Virus record (IMG/VR): IMGVR_UViG_3300035670_000236
Location: 1 to 59,210 of that record
Strand: one strand, 5' to 3'
Source of the DNA: a virus
DNA length: 59,210 nucleotides
Below the pieces are notes generated by a model. The model was not told the origin of the DNA and ran no database searches. It was given only the letters and a program-made list of their open reading frames with translations. This document shows positions 38,954-44,164 of the stretch, piece by piece (position 1 is the stretch's first letter; every line of letters starts with the position of its first letter). Both the position numbers and the translations under genes were made by a program.

Positions 38954-39082
38954 ATTATATAACAGGATACGTTTTTAGTGATCTACCATTGATCTATTTT
39001 TCCCTAGTGGAAAAAGTTGGAGTCGAACCAACAACCTCTCGCTTAGAAGGCGAAATATTTTTTGCTGAATGTATCCTAAAAC
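38954..39082 (-). ncRNA. TTCAGCAA motif copy 1, carrying the permuted tRNA
   Basis: Starts right after the CCA of tRNA-Leu(UAG) and ends at tRNA-Arg(ACG). Closing helix AGGATAC/GTATCCT (39071-39077 with 38964-38970), then ATTCAGCAA, insert (38980-39054), and GTTAT after the helix. The same flanks, with a different insert, form copy 2 at 40119-40190. Confidence 0.75.
38980..39054 (-). tRNA. trnR: Circularly permuted tRNA-Arg(UCU)
   Basis: On the minus strand the order is anticodon arm TTCGC-CTTCTAA-GCGAG (39054-39038), variable AGGTT, T-arm GTTGG-TTCGACT-CCAAC (39032-39016), 3' acceptor strand TTTTTCC (39015-39009), loop ACTAG, 5' acceptor strand GGAAAAA (39003-38997), T8 A9, D-arm GATC-AATGGTA-GATC (38994-38980). 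Joined in circular order this is a complete cloverleaf: 7/7 acceptor, 4/4 D, 5/5 anticodon (one G-U), 5/5 T pairs, GG in the D-loop. The break lies between positions 26 and 27. CCA is not encoded. Normal-order reading would lack a D-arm. Confidence 0.82.
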
Positions 39083-39159
39083 TGGTGCCCAAGGCGGGAC
39101 TCGAACCCGCAAGATTTAGTTTCTAAGACTAACATGTATACCAATTCCATCACCTGGGC
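39083..39159 (-). tRNA. trnL: tRNA-Leu(UAG) with short variable loop
   Basis: 77 nt. D-arm is of Leu type (TGGAATTGGTATACATG), anticodon arm TTAGT-CTTAGAA-ACTAA, but the variable loop has only 5 nt (ATCTT) instead of a class II arm. CCA encoded. Confidence 0.85.
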
Positions 39160-39435
39160 TTATAAATTTCTTTTAAATGTAATGTATAGAAGAATCATGA
39201 TAACAAAAACTACGATTGCCCCATTTGATTTCTCCTTAAATTATTACGGCTACGTTTTCTAGGTCGCCCCGTAATGAGTTGACCTCCCTGTCACCACGTT
39301 TATATTTTCCTGAGCCGTTATGGTTCGGCACAGCGGTTCGGACTCCCTAGAATGGGCACTCTTCTTTACGGTTCACCGCCCCCGACTCTATAACGCCGAG
39401 TAGGCGACACAAATCACGTTTTGTGCTGACGAGAC
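39160..39435 (-). ncRNA. Structured non-coding spacer R2
   Basis: 276 nt between tRNA-Ile and tRNA-Leu without a credible gene. Hairpins on the minus strand: ATTACGG/CCGTAAT (7 bp), GCCG/CGGC, CGCC-TACTC-GGCG and CACAAAA/TTTGTG. The last 70 nt near 39163-39235 encode a hydrophobic frame lacking a start codon. Identity unknown. Confidence 0.5.
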
Positions 39436-39510
39436 TGGTACCGGATATTGGGTTCGAACCAATGACTTATCGCTTATCAAGCGATTACTCTACCGCTGAG
39501 TTAATCCGGT
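39436..39510 (-). tRNA. trnI: tRNA-Ile(GAU)
   Basis: 75 nt; anticodon arm ATCGC-TTGATAA-GCGAT, acceptor ACCGGAT/ATCCGGT, CCA encoded. Confidence 0.93.
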
Positions 39511-39552
39511 GAAAATTTACTTTGTTATTTGTCGAAAATTTACTTTGTTATT

Positions 39553-39628
39553 TGGTGCCGCCTGTCGGAATCGAACCAACTTCATCGGATTTTCAGTCCG
39601 CTGCAATGACCACACTTGCTCAAGCGAC
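39553..39628 (-). tRNA. trnF: tRNA-Phe(GAA)
   Basis: 76 nt; anticodon arm GCGGA-CTGAAAA-TCCGA, D-stem GCAA/TTGC, CCA encoded. Confidence 0.92.
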
Positions 39629-39629
39629 A

Positions 39630-39705
39630 TGGGGTGTTCTATGAGGATCGAACTCATACTTTCTCGGTCACAGCGAGAAGTGCAGACCACTACACTAAGA
39701 ACACC
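39630..39705 (-). tRNA. trnH: tRNA-His(GUG)
   Basis: 76 nt including an encoded G at position -1 opposite C73, the His identity pair; anticodon arm TCTCG-CTGTGAC-CGAGA. Confidence 0.92.
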
Positions 39706-39710
39706 ATAGT

Positions 39711-39785
39711 TGGTGGTGATAAGTGGTATCGATCCACTCTCCTCGGCTTATGAAACCGGTACGCATCCGTCTACGTCATATCACC
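39711..39785 (-). tRNA. trnM: tRNA-Met(CAU), elongator
   Basis: 75 nt; anticodon loop TTCATAA, fully paired acceptor GGTGATA/TATCACC, so elongator rather than initiator. T-loop ATCGATA is unusual. Confidence 0.85.
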
Positions 39786-40043
39786 GATAACCTTACATAT
39801 ATTGAAACAATCAACATATGTAAGGTGTCTTGCTACTAATCCTCATTAGCCCAAGACTGAGTGGTTACCCTGTCCATCTAGATAGTGATATAGTCCAATC
39901 TAGCGAAAACTGTGAATCTCTCAAGTCGCTTCTGAAATGAAGCCTTGGGGTAAACGGGGCTACCGTCACTTTCATCACTACCCTGCTCTTGTGGTTTGGC
40001 AATTACCCACTTTCGGTTTACCGACAAAGTGTAAACGGAGGAT
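39786..40043 (-). ncRNA. Structured non-coding spacer R2b
   Basis: 258 nt between tRNA-Asn and tRNA-Met. Minus-strand hairpins: CACTTT..CGG-TAAA-CCG..AAAGTG, GCTTC/GAAGC, CTAGAT/ATCTAG, GTCTTG..CTAAT-GAGG-ATTAG..CAAGAC, and a 10-bp CCTTACATAT/ATATGTAAGG with inner TTGA/TCAA just before tRNA-Met. No ORF. Identity unknown. Confidence 0.55.
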
Positions 40044-40118
40044 TGGCTCCGGTGGCTGGGATCGAACCAACGACCAATTGATTAACAGTCAACTGCACTA
40101 CCGCTGTGCTACACCGGA
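40044..40118 (-). tRNA. trnN: tRNA-Asn(GUU)
   Basis: 75 nt; anticodon arm GTTGA-CTGTTAA-TCAAT, acceptor TCCGGTG/CACCGGA, discriminator G, CCA. Confidence 0.92.
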
Positions 40119-40190
40119 ATAAAAATAACAGGATACGCTTTTTGCTTTATTTCCAGTAAAGTTTTTTAATTGCTGAAAGTATCCTAAAAC
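40119..40190 (-). ncRNA. TTCAGCAA motif copy 2 with anticodon-arm-like hairpin
   Basis: Starts after the CCA of tRNA-fMet. Closing helix AGGATAC/GTATCCT (40179-40185 with 40130-40136), then TTTCAGCAA, a 5-bp/7-nt hairpin CTTTA-CTGGAAA-TAAAG (40145-40161) of exact anticodon-arm form (GGA), and GTTAT after the helix. Same flanks as copy 1. Confidence 0.7.
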
Positions 40191-40267
40191 TGGTTGCAGA
40201 GGCAGGATTCGAACCTGCGATTCTCGGCTTATGAGACCAAGCGGATAGACCTCTTCCATACTCTGCG
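40191..40267 (-). tRNA. trnfM: tRNA-fMet(CAU), probable initiator
   Basis: 77 nt; anticodon loop CTCATAA. C1 faces A72, the mismatch that marks initiator tRNA. The anticodon stem lacks the usual three G-C pairs, so initiator identity is probable rather than certain. Confidence 0.8.
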
Positions 40268-40274
40268 TCAAACT

Positions 40275-40350
40275 TGGCGGTCTTAGGGGGTAACGATCCC
40301 CACTCTTTTGGCGTGACAAGCCAACGTGCGTCCATGAACACTTTAAGACC
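40275..40350 (-). tRNA. trnD: tRNA-Asp(GUC)
   Basis: 76 nt; anticodon arm TTGGC-TTGTCAC-GCCAA, acceptor GGTCTTA/TAAGACC, discriminator G. T-loop is ATCGTTA, unusual. Confidence 0.87.
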
Positions 40351-40354
40351 AAAT

Positions 40355-40443
40355 TGGTGGGGACTGAAGGAATTGAACCTAATCGCCGACCACTCTACAT
40401 ATTAAGGCAACGGATTTACAGTCCGCCGTAGAGAACAGCCCCC
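40355..40443 (-). tRNA. trnY: tRNA-Tyr(GUA), structurally aberrant
   Basis: 89 nt; acceptor GGGGGCT/AGTCCCC and anticodon arm GCGGA-CTGTAAA-TCCGT are good. Only 10 nt separate acceptor and anticodon stems, so a normal D-arm is missing; instead CTCTAC pairs with GTAGAG beyond the anticodon arm. T-stem is weak (3 bp). Possibly a re-engineered or decaying tRNA. Confidence 0.7.
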
Positions 40444-40447
40444 AAAA

Positions 40448-40584
40448 CTACCATATAGAAACACTCTGACCAGTGCTTGAATCTGCGGTGACCCTACTCT
40501 TCACGGCTGGTCCTTGCATTGGTCGACATTGGCAAGTATTTCAGTTGTTCCGCTGTAGTCACACAGAATGTTTTTATATGGTAG
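40448..40584 (-). ncRNA. CCA-anchored long-helix spacer RNA R3
   Basis: Closed by 10 bp, a 1x1 mismatch, and 10 bp (40448-40457/40575-40584 and 40459-40468/40564-40573). The 5' strand CTACCATATA contains the 3' end and CCA of tRNA-Lys. The ~95-nt interior has GTGAC/GTCAC and CTTGC/GCAAG helices. Same geometry as R4. RNase III substrate or novel RNA. Confidence 0.7.
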
Positions 40585-40652
40585 GGGCACAGAGAATCGA
40601 ACTCTGATTAATAGGTTAAAAGCCTACTACTTTAGCCGTTAAGTTATACCCC
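40579..40652 (-). tRNA. trnK: tRNA-Lys(UUU)
   Basis: 74 nt; anticodon arm GTAGG-CTTTTAA-CCTAT, T-arm CAGAG-TTCGATT-CTCTG, CCA encoded. Its 5' end overlaps the small basic gene at 40644 by 9 nt. Confidence 0.9.
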
Positions 40653-40775
40653 CAAAGGTTTCTGCTTTTCTGCCTTTCGCAAAGCCTTATTAGACTTACG
40701 ATGGGCTCCCGCTTTTTTAAATAACGCTAAGATAACGAACGGGTTACGTTTCTTAGCGATCTGTTTTCGCTTCAT
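40644..40775 (-). CDS. Small very basic protein in the tRNA array (43 aa)
   Basis: Opens MKRKQIAKKRNPFVILALFK and continues KAGAHRKSNKALRKAEKQK. TAAGGAGAAAGCG upstream is a strong ribosome site. Resembles small Lys/Arg-rich 'RNPxAK' proteins of phages and marine bacteria (possibly RNA or ribosome binding; inference). Confidence 0.7.
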   Translation of the reverse strand: MKRKQIAKKRNPFVILALFKKAGAHRKSNKALRKAEKQKPLGV

Positions 40776-40797
40776 CGCTTTCTCCTTAAAAAATGTT

Positions 40798-40872
40798 TGG
40801 TGGAAGGTAGGGGAATCGAACCCCTAACTATGCCTTGCAAGGGCATCACGTTCCCAATTACGCCAACCCCCC
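40798..40872 (-). tRNA. trnA: tRNA-Ala(UGC)
   Basis: 75 nt; anticodon arm ATGCC-CTTGCAA-GGCAT, G3:U70 identity pair present, CCA encoded. Confidence 0.93.
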
Positions 40873-40874
40873 AA

Positions 40875-41002
40875 TACCATTTGAAATGTCTACTGCACTA
40901 TTTGCTATGCTCATGCGGGATAGTCTAGAATTACCGCAATTATATACATAGTTACTCAGGCATGATCAAGCCCATGGCTTACAGTAGACATATCAAATGG
41001 TA
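40875..41002 (-). ncRNA. CCA-anchored long-helix spacer RNA R4
   Basis: Closed by 10 bp, 1x1 mismatch, 10 bp (40875-40884/40993-41002 and 40886-40895/40982-40991), the same plan as R3. The 5' strand TACCATTTGA contains the CCA of tRNA-Glu. Interior hairpins AAGCC-ATG-GGCTT and CTATG..TGCGG/CCGCA..CATAG. Confidence 0.7.
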
Positions 41003-41072
41003 CACGGTACGGGAATCGAACCCGTCTTTCCGCCTTGAAAGGGCAGCGTCCTAACCGATAGACGAACCGTGC
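40998..41072 (-). tRNA. trnE: tRNA-Glu(UUC)
   Basis: 75 nt; anticodon arm CTGCC-CTTTCAA-GGCGG, acceptor GCACGGT/ACCGTGT, CCA encoded. First tRNA after the array promoter. Confidence 0.92.
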
Positions 41073-41127
41073 AAATTGACAGACAAATTTTTAAAGAGCG
41101 GTGACTGATTTCTCAGTCTAGATGCGT

Positions 41128-41156
41128 ATCTTAACACGCATCCTGGTTGGTGTCAA
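41128..41156 (-). promoter_or_regulatory. Promoter of the main tRNA array
   Basis: TTGACA - 17 nt - TAAGAT with upstream A-tracts (GTGAAAAAAGTTCAAAAAG). Transcript would start about 50 nt before tRNA-Glu; an ACTGAGAAATCAGT hairpin lies in the leader. Confidence 0.85.
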
Positions 41157-41200
41157 CAACTTTTTGAACTTTTTTCACTTCGTTGTTTTCGTGCAACACA

Positions 41201-41232
41201 AAGAAAAACCCCCTAGTTTTTAGGCTAGGGGG
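41201..41232 (-). terminator. Strong rho-independent terminator before the tRNA promoter
   Basis: 8-bp CCCCCTAG/CTAGGGGG (41209-41216, 41225-41232) with TTTTTCTT on the minus strand. Ends the MazG-like unit just upstream of the tRNA promoter. Confidence 0.92.
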
Positions 41233-41265
41233 CTTGTCTTTGTATTCTTTTGGACTTCTTGGTCC

Positions 41266-41394
41266 TCAGGTACAAGCCCCCATTCCAGGTGTGTGGCTAC
41301 CATTAATCGCATCCTCAAAGCGAGAAACGGCTTGCCAATTGCATGATGCTGGCATTCCTTTTCTATATGAGAGTTGCGATAATAGTTTCTTCAT
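41266..41394 (-). CDS. Small conserved-looking protein (42 aa)
   Basis: Opens MKKLLSQLSYRKGMPASCNW and ends NGSHTPGMGACT. Start overlaps the MazG-like stop (ATGA). Not recognised. Confidence 0.6.
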   Translation of the reverse strand: MKKLLSQLSYRKGMPASCNWQAVSRFEDAINGSHTPGMGACT

Positions 41395-41672
41395 TGAATT
41401 TGTTCTTCCTTAAAAATATCTGACCACTTTGTCAGACGATTACGTTTGTTCATTTCTTCTTTGTGAACTCCAAAGTCATCCACTACATTTGTTTCTTTGA
41501 GTAGCGAAATCATACATTGAAGATCACCTAATTCTGCTTGAAGCCTTTGACGGTTTGTTTGACCATCATACACTTCATCAATTCCAAATCGAAAAATTTT
41601 GCTGATTGCTTGAATTACCTCAGCGCATTCTTCTTGTGTAATTCGGAGAATTTCTTTTTGTTGTTCATTCAT
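41391..41672 (-). CDS. MazG-like NTP pyrophosphohydrolase (second)
   Basis: 93 residues; LRITQEECAEVIQAISKIFR and LQAELGDLQCMISLLKE give the E-x2-E ... E-x2-D metal pattern of MazG-like enzymes. Different subgroup from the one at 18662. Promoter at 41696-41724. Confidence 0.85.
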   Translation of the reverse strand: MNEQQKEILRITQEECAEVIQAISKIFRFGIDEVYDGQTNRQRLQAELGDLQCMISLLKETNVVDDFGVHKEEMNKRNRLTKWSDIFKEEQIQ

Positions 41673-41695
41673 TATATATCCTTCTTACATGCAAA

Positions 41696-41724
41696 ATTAT
41701 AGCACATCCAAAATATTTTTTCAA
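41696..41724 (-). promoter_or_regulatory. Sigma70-type promoter
   Basis: TTGAAA - 17 nt - TATAAT just before the MazG-like gene, with an A-rich upstream part. Confidence 0.75.
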
Positions 41725-42029
41725 GTTTCTTGTATGAATTTTTTGACAAGAAAACTTTTCACTTCACTTGCATACTTAAACGATTGATTGAATCGTTTGC
41801 CTTTCATCATATACTGCACTTCAAGATTCTTCGGTGCCTTTACCAGAACTGCACCATAACAATCTTTTGATAACCCAAATGGTATCACATATGCATCACC
41901 TTTGTCAAGTTTTTGCTTGCGGTAACCATTTGCGCCTTTGATACGATCCAGCGCACCGAATCGAACTGTGTCTAGAATCTCAACAGCCATTGACTGCCGA
42001 GGACCCATACCATCAAGAAAAGTAATCAT
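41721..42029 (-). CDS. Hypothetical protein
   Basis: 102 residues (MITFLDGMGPRQSMAVEILD). Basic, alpha/beta (DAYVIPFGLSKDCYGAVLVK). Start overlaps the upstream stop. Not recognised. Confidence 0.7.
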   Translation of the reverse strand: MITFLDGMGPRQSMAVEILDTVRFGALDRIKGANGYRKQKLDKGDAYVIPFGLSKDCYGAVLVKAPKNLEVQYMMKGKRFNQSFKYASEVKSFLVKKFIQET

Positions 42030-42688
42030 CAAAAATACGCCAAAATAATTTTGTTGTCATTCGGATCGGCACAATAGTGACATTGTAAAGTAATCCTATG
42101 CTCACCAGGAAGGGTGAAAAACCCACCAATCTTGTGCGGCATAGTAGACTTCCACATGTTGAATTGTCCATAGTGATAATGCTTAACTAATTTGTTTCCT
42201 GCATTGTCTAGGTAATCCAGCCATGCGCCATTCTTTGGTTTCTCAATTAATAACAATACAGAATACACCGTGTTCATATCTACCTTAGGTCGATACATCA
42301 ATATGCTTCGATCCTGATGATAGTATGAAGGTGAATATTGTATTGGTACTTGACTGATATGAAATCCTGGAACAGTTAGACCATTATACAACTTAACCTG
42401 CTTACCTGTCAACTCCTCAATCTTCTTAAAAATTCTATCGTAAATCCATTTGAATTCTTTCAACAGAATTTTTTGTGTGCCGCGATTGATATCTTCTTCT
42501 TTCTTGTCATTTGATTCCATTTCATAGAGAGAATCGCCTAACGTGTAGAAAAAAGTTTTCTTTGCCGTAGAGTATCCAATTGCATCCTGTCCCGTTACCA
42601 TTGTCCATTTGTTACGCAACATCAGGACCGAACGGCGCAGATTCAGTCTTTCATTCTCAGTAAAAAAATCTTTCTCAGAATGGATCAT
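42029..42688 (-). CDS. Putative 2OG-oxygenase-fold phage protein
   Basis: 219 residues from the ATG at 42688 (MIHSEKDFFTENERLNLRRS). SPSYYHQDRSILMYRPKVDM has an H-x-D, VYSVLLLIEKPKNGAWLDYL a jelly-roll strand, and GGFFTLPGEHRITLQCHYCA a distal His and Arg, so a 2OG-Fe(II) fold is likely. Overlaps the upstream gene by 14 nt. Confidence 0.65.
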   Translation of the reverse strand: MIHSEKDFFTENERLNLRRSVLMLRNKWTMVTGQDAIGYSTAKKTFFYTLGDSLYEMESNDKKEEDINRGTQKILLKEFKWIYDRIFKKIEELTGKQVKLYNGLTVPGFHISQVPIQYSPSYYHQDRSILMYRPKVDMNTVYSVLLLIEKPKNGAWLDYLDNAGNKLVKHYHYGQFNMWKSTMPHKIGGFFTLPGEHRITLQCHYCADPNDNKIILAYF

Positions 42689-42911
42689 CCATACCGCCGC
42701 CATAGTCTTCATCGGTACCAAATCCAGCAGAGGCTAGAGCCGATGCATCATCACCGTCCATTGAATCATTATACTCAGAATCATCGAACCTGTCAAGGTA
42801 TTCGGCAATCCACTTTACTGGCATACCAGTTACATTTGCAATTGCAGTTACAGAATGTCCCGCAAAGTATAATTCTTCAATTTCAATTAGCAGGTCGCCC
42901 ATCTTACTCAT
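42675..42911 (-). CDS. Small helix-turn-helix-like phage protein
   Basis: 78 residues; GHSVTAIANVTGMPVKWIAE looks like a helix-turn-helix, followed by an acidic low-complexity tail ending DYGGGMDDPF. A family common in T4-like phages. Confidence 0.75.
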   Translation of the reverse strand: MSKMGDLLIEIEELYFAGHSVTAIANVTGMPVKWIAEYLDRFDDSEYNDSMDGDDASALASAGFGTDEDYGGGMDDPF

Positions 42912-43249
42912 GCTACCATCCTCTCTTCAATCAAATCGGAATACTCCATGGTGGGTTCTTTGCAAGTTATAGAACCATCATACTCAAGTTGGCTCTTTTC
43001 GAACCACGACAAGTAATCATCGGACTCTATGGACCAATCGATAACATGCTCACGGAAATAATCGTCATCCCGTTCTACATCGGCAAGGCTAACGATAGCC
43101 TCATAGTCGGTGTTCAACGGAACATTCAGAACCTTATACTCGGACCCACCCTTTGCTTTCCAATATGCATCAGGACCAGTGCCAATGGAACCGTCTTCGT
43201 TCCATGCATAGTTTTCGTAAACTTGAGTGCGGATAACAAGCATAACCAT
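42908..43249 (-). CDS. Conserved phage protein
   Basis: 113 residues (MLVIRTQVYENYAWNEDGSI), with DAYWKAKGGSEYKVLNVPLN. This opening is frequent in phage hypothetical proteins. Soluble. Function unknown. Confidence 0.75.
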   Translation of the reverse strand: MVMLVIRTQVYENYAWNEDGSIGTGPDAYWKAKGGSEYKVLNVPLNTDYEAIVSLADVERDDDYFREHVIDWSIESDDYLSWFEKSQLEYDGSITCKEPTMEYSDLIEERMVA

Positions 43250-43259
43250 TACAGTCTCC

Positions 43260-43508
43260 TTACGCAGCCTCGGTTTCGCGAGTAGCCTTCATTTGTTCGA
43301 ACAGAATAAACTTCGCAACGTTCAATTGTTTGCGAACATATTCAACGGACCTAGGTCCTGCACCCATTGCTAACATTTCTTGGCAATCGGACAGAATACC
43401 AGCAACAACCATTTCTTGACCAGACAATCGTGCAGTCAGAGAATTCATGTATTGCTCACGGACATCCTCAGCGGACATCCCCATAGAGTTACGTTCAAAT
43501 TCCGTCAT
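43260..43508 (-). CDS. Hypothetical helical protein
   Basis: 82 residues from the ATG at 43508 (MTEFERNSMGMSAEDVREQY). Helical. First gene behind the cassette promoter at 43539-43566. Confidence 0.7.
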   Translation of the reverse strand: MTEFERNSMGMSAEDVREQYMNSLTARLSGQEMVVAGILSDCQEMLAMGAGPRSVEYVRKQLNVAKFILFEQMKATRETEAA

Positions 43509-43538
43509 TTCGTATCCTTTTCTCACTCAACAGACTAC

Positions 43539-43566
43539 AGTATATCACACTCGGAGGGAAAGTCAA
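43539..43566 (-). promoter_or_regulatory. Sigma70-type promoter of the repeated cassette
   Basis: TTGACT - 16 nt - TATACT; upstream GTTGCGGGAAAGCAAC hairpin; leader CTGTTGAGTGAGAAAAGGA identical to that at 27296. Confidence 0.87.
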
Positions 43567-43600
43567 CAACTATTTTCATAGTGTTGCTTTCCCGCAACAA

Positions 43601-43933
43601 TCAGACAAGGTACATAGGACCAGTCCAGCGAATTTCGTAGCCACCGTCCAGAATGTTACCGCGAGCGGCGTTTCGTGCGGGAGCAGCCCAACCAGCAGCC
43701 TTGAGAATGTCGCCTTTGCGGAATTTCTTATCCTTGTCGGTGTTCACAATGAAACCCCAAACAGAGGAACCAGTAATCACCTTGATATACTTGCTACCTT
43801 CGGCAATTCGAATGCCGTTGATAAACTCATCAAGCATCCTTGCTTGAATCTCGGTGCGAGGTTTGCTTTGCCAACCTTCGTAGTCGGCAATAATGTCATT
43901 CTTAAGGGTTTCGAGTGCGGTTTCCATATTCAT
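43601..43933 (-). CDS. Conserved phage/plasmid protein (GSVWGFIV...WAAPARN)
   Basis: 110 residues from the ATG at 43933 (MNMETALETLKNDIIADYEG). IKVITGSSVWGFIVNTDKDK and ILKAAGWAAPARNAARGNIL are conserved blocks of a widespread family of unknown function. The start was chosen because the promoter lies only 30 nt upstream. Confidence 0.8.
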   Translation of the reverse strand: MNMETALETLKNDIIADYEGWQSKPRTEIQARMLDEFINGIRIAEGSKYIKVITGSSVWGFIVNTDKDKKFRKGDILKAAGWAAPARNAARGNILDGGYEIRWTGPMYLV

Positions 43934-43964
43934 ATCAAGACCTCTTTCGTTCATCACAGAGTCT

Positions 43965-43992
43965 AGTATAGCACAGTCGGTACCCATGTCAA
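43965..43992 (-). promoter_or_regulatory. Sigma70-type promoter of the repeated cassette
   Basis: TTGACA - 16 nt - TATACT after CCC and A-tracts, GTTGT/ACAAC hairpins upstream. Confidence 0.85.
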
Positions 43993-44141
43993 GGGTTTTC
44001 CACAAAAAAGTGAAAAAATATGTTGTGTAAAAACAACAACTTAGGGATTTGTTGGGTTTTTGTTGCAAAAAAGCAACAAAATTAGGGCGGTTTTGGGCGG
44101 TTTTTAGGGTGGGGGTGATATCAGACACTATCCAGACAGAG
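43993..44141 (-). promoter_or_regulatory. Long intergenic control region, homologous to 24209-24435
   Basis: No gene. Holds TTTTGTTGC/GCAACAAAA, a second GTTGTT hairpin and ACCGCCCAAAACCGCC repeats, as in the region before the LPD29-like gene. Confidence 0.6.
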
Positions 44142-44164
44142 AAAACCGCCTAGAGGGCGGTTTT
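44142..44164 (-). terminator. Terminator AAAACCGCC/GGCGGTTTT
   Basis: 9-bp perfect stem, 5-nt loop, U-rich on the minus strand; its stem includes part of the stop codon of the gene ending at 44163. Confidence 0.85.

Noticed and set aside
38980-39082. Normal-order tRNA using GCAAAAA (in TTCAGCAAAAAATA) as 5' acceptor strand
   Set aside because: Pairs only 6 of 7 and leaves no D-arm, while the downstream GGAAAAATA plus GATC-AATGGTA-GATC pairs fully; TTCAGCAA is also conserved in the other copies for another reason.
39163-39235. Small hydrophobic gene IVVFVIMILLYITFKRNL
   Set aside because: No start codon in frame; would need one inserted base in a GGGG run. Kept only as a finding note.
39786-40043. 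Group I intron, because the plus strand contains a GTGATATAGTCC phrase like the S element
   Set aside because: No convincing Q/R partners or P3-P8 core, and it lies on the strand opposite to all tRNAs.
36152-41002. Hammerhead, twister or HDV ribozyme
   Set aside because: None of the conserved core sequences of these classes was found by eye.
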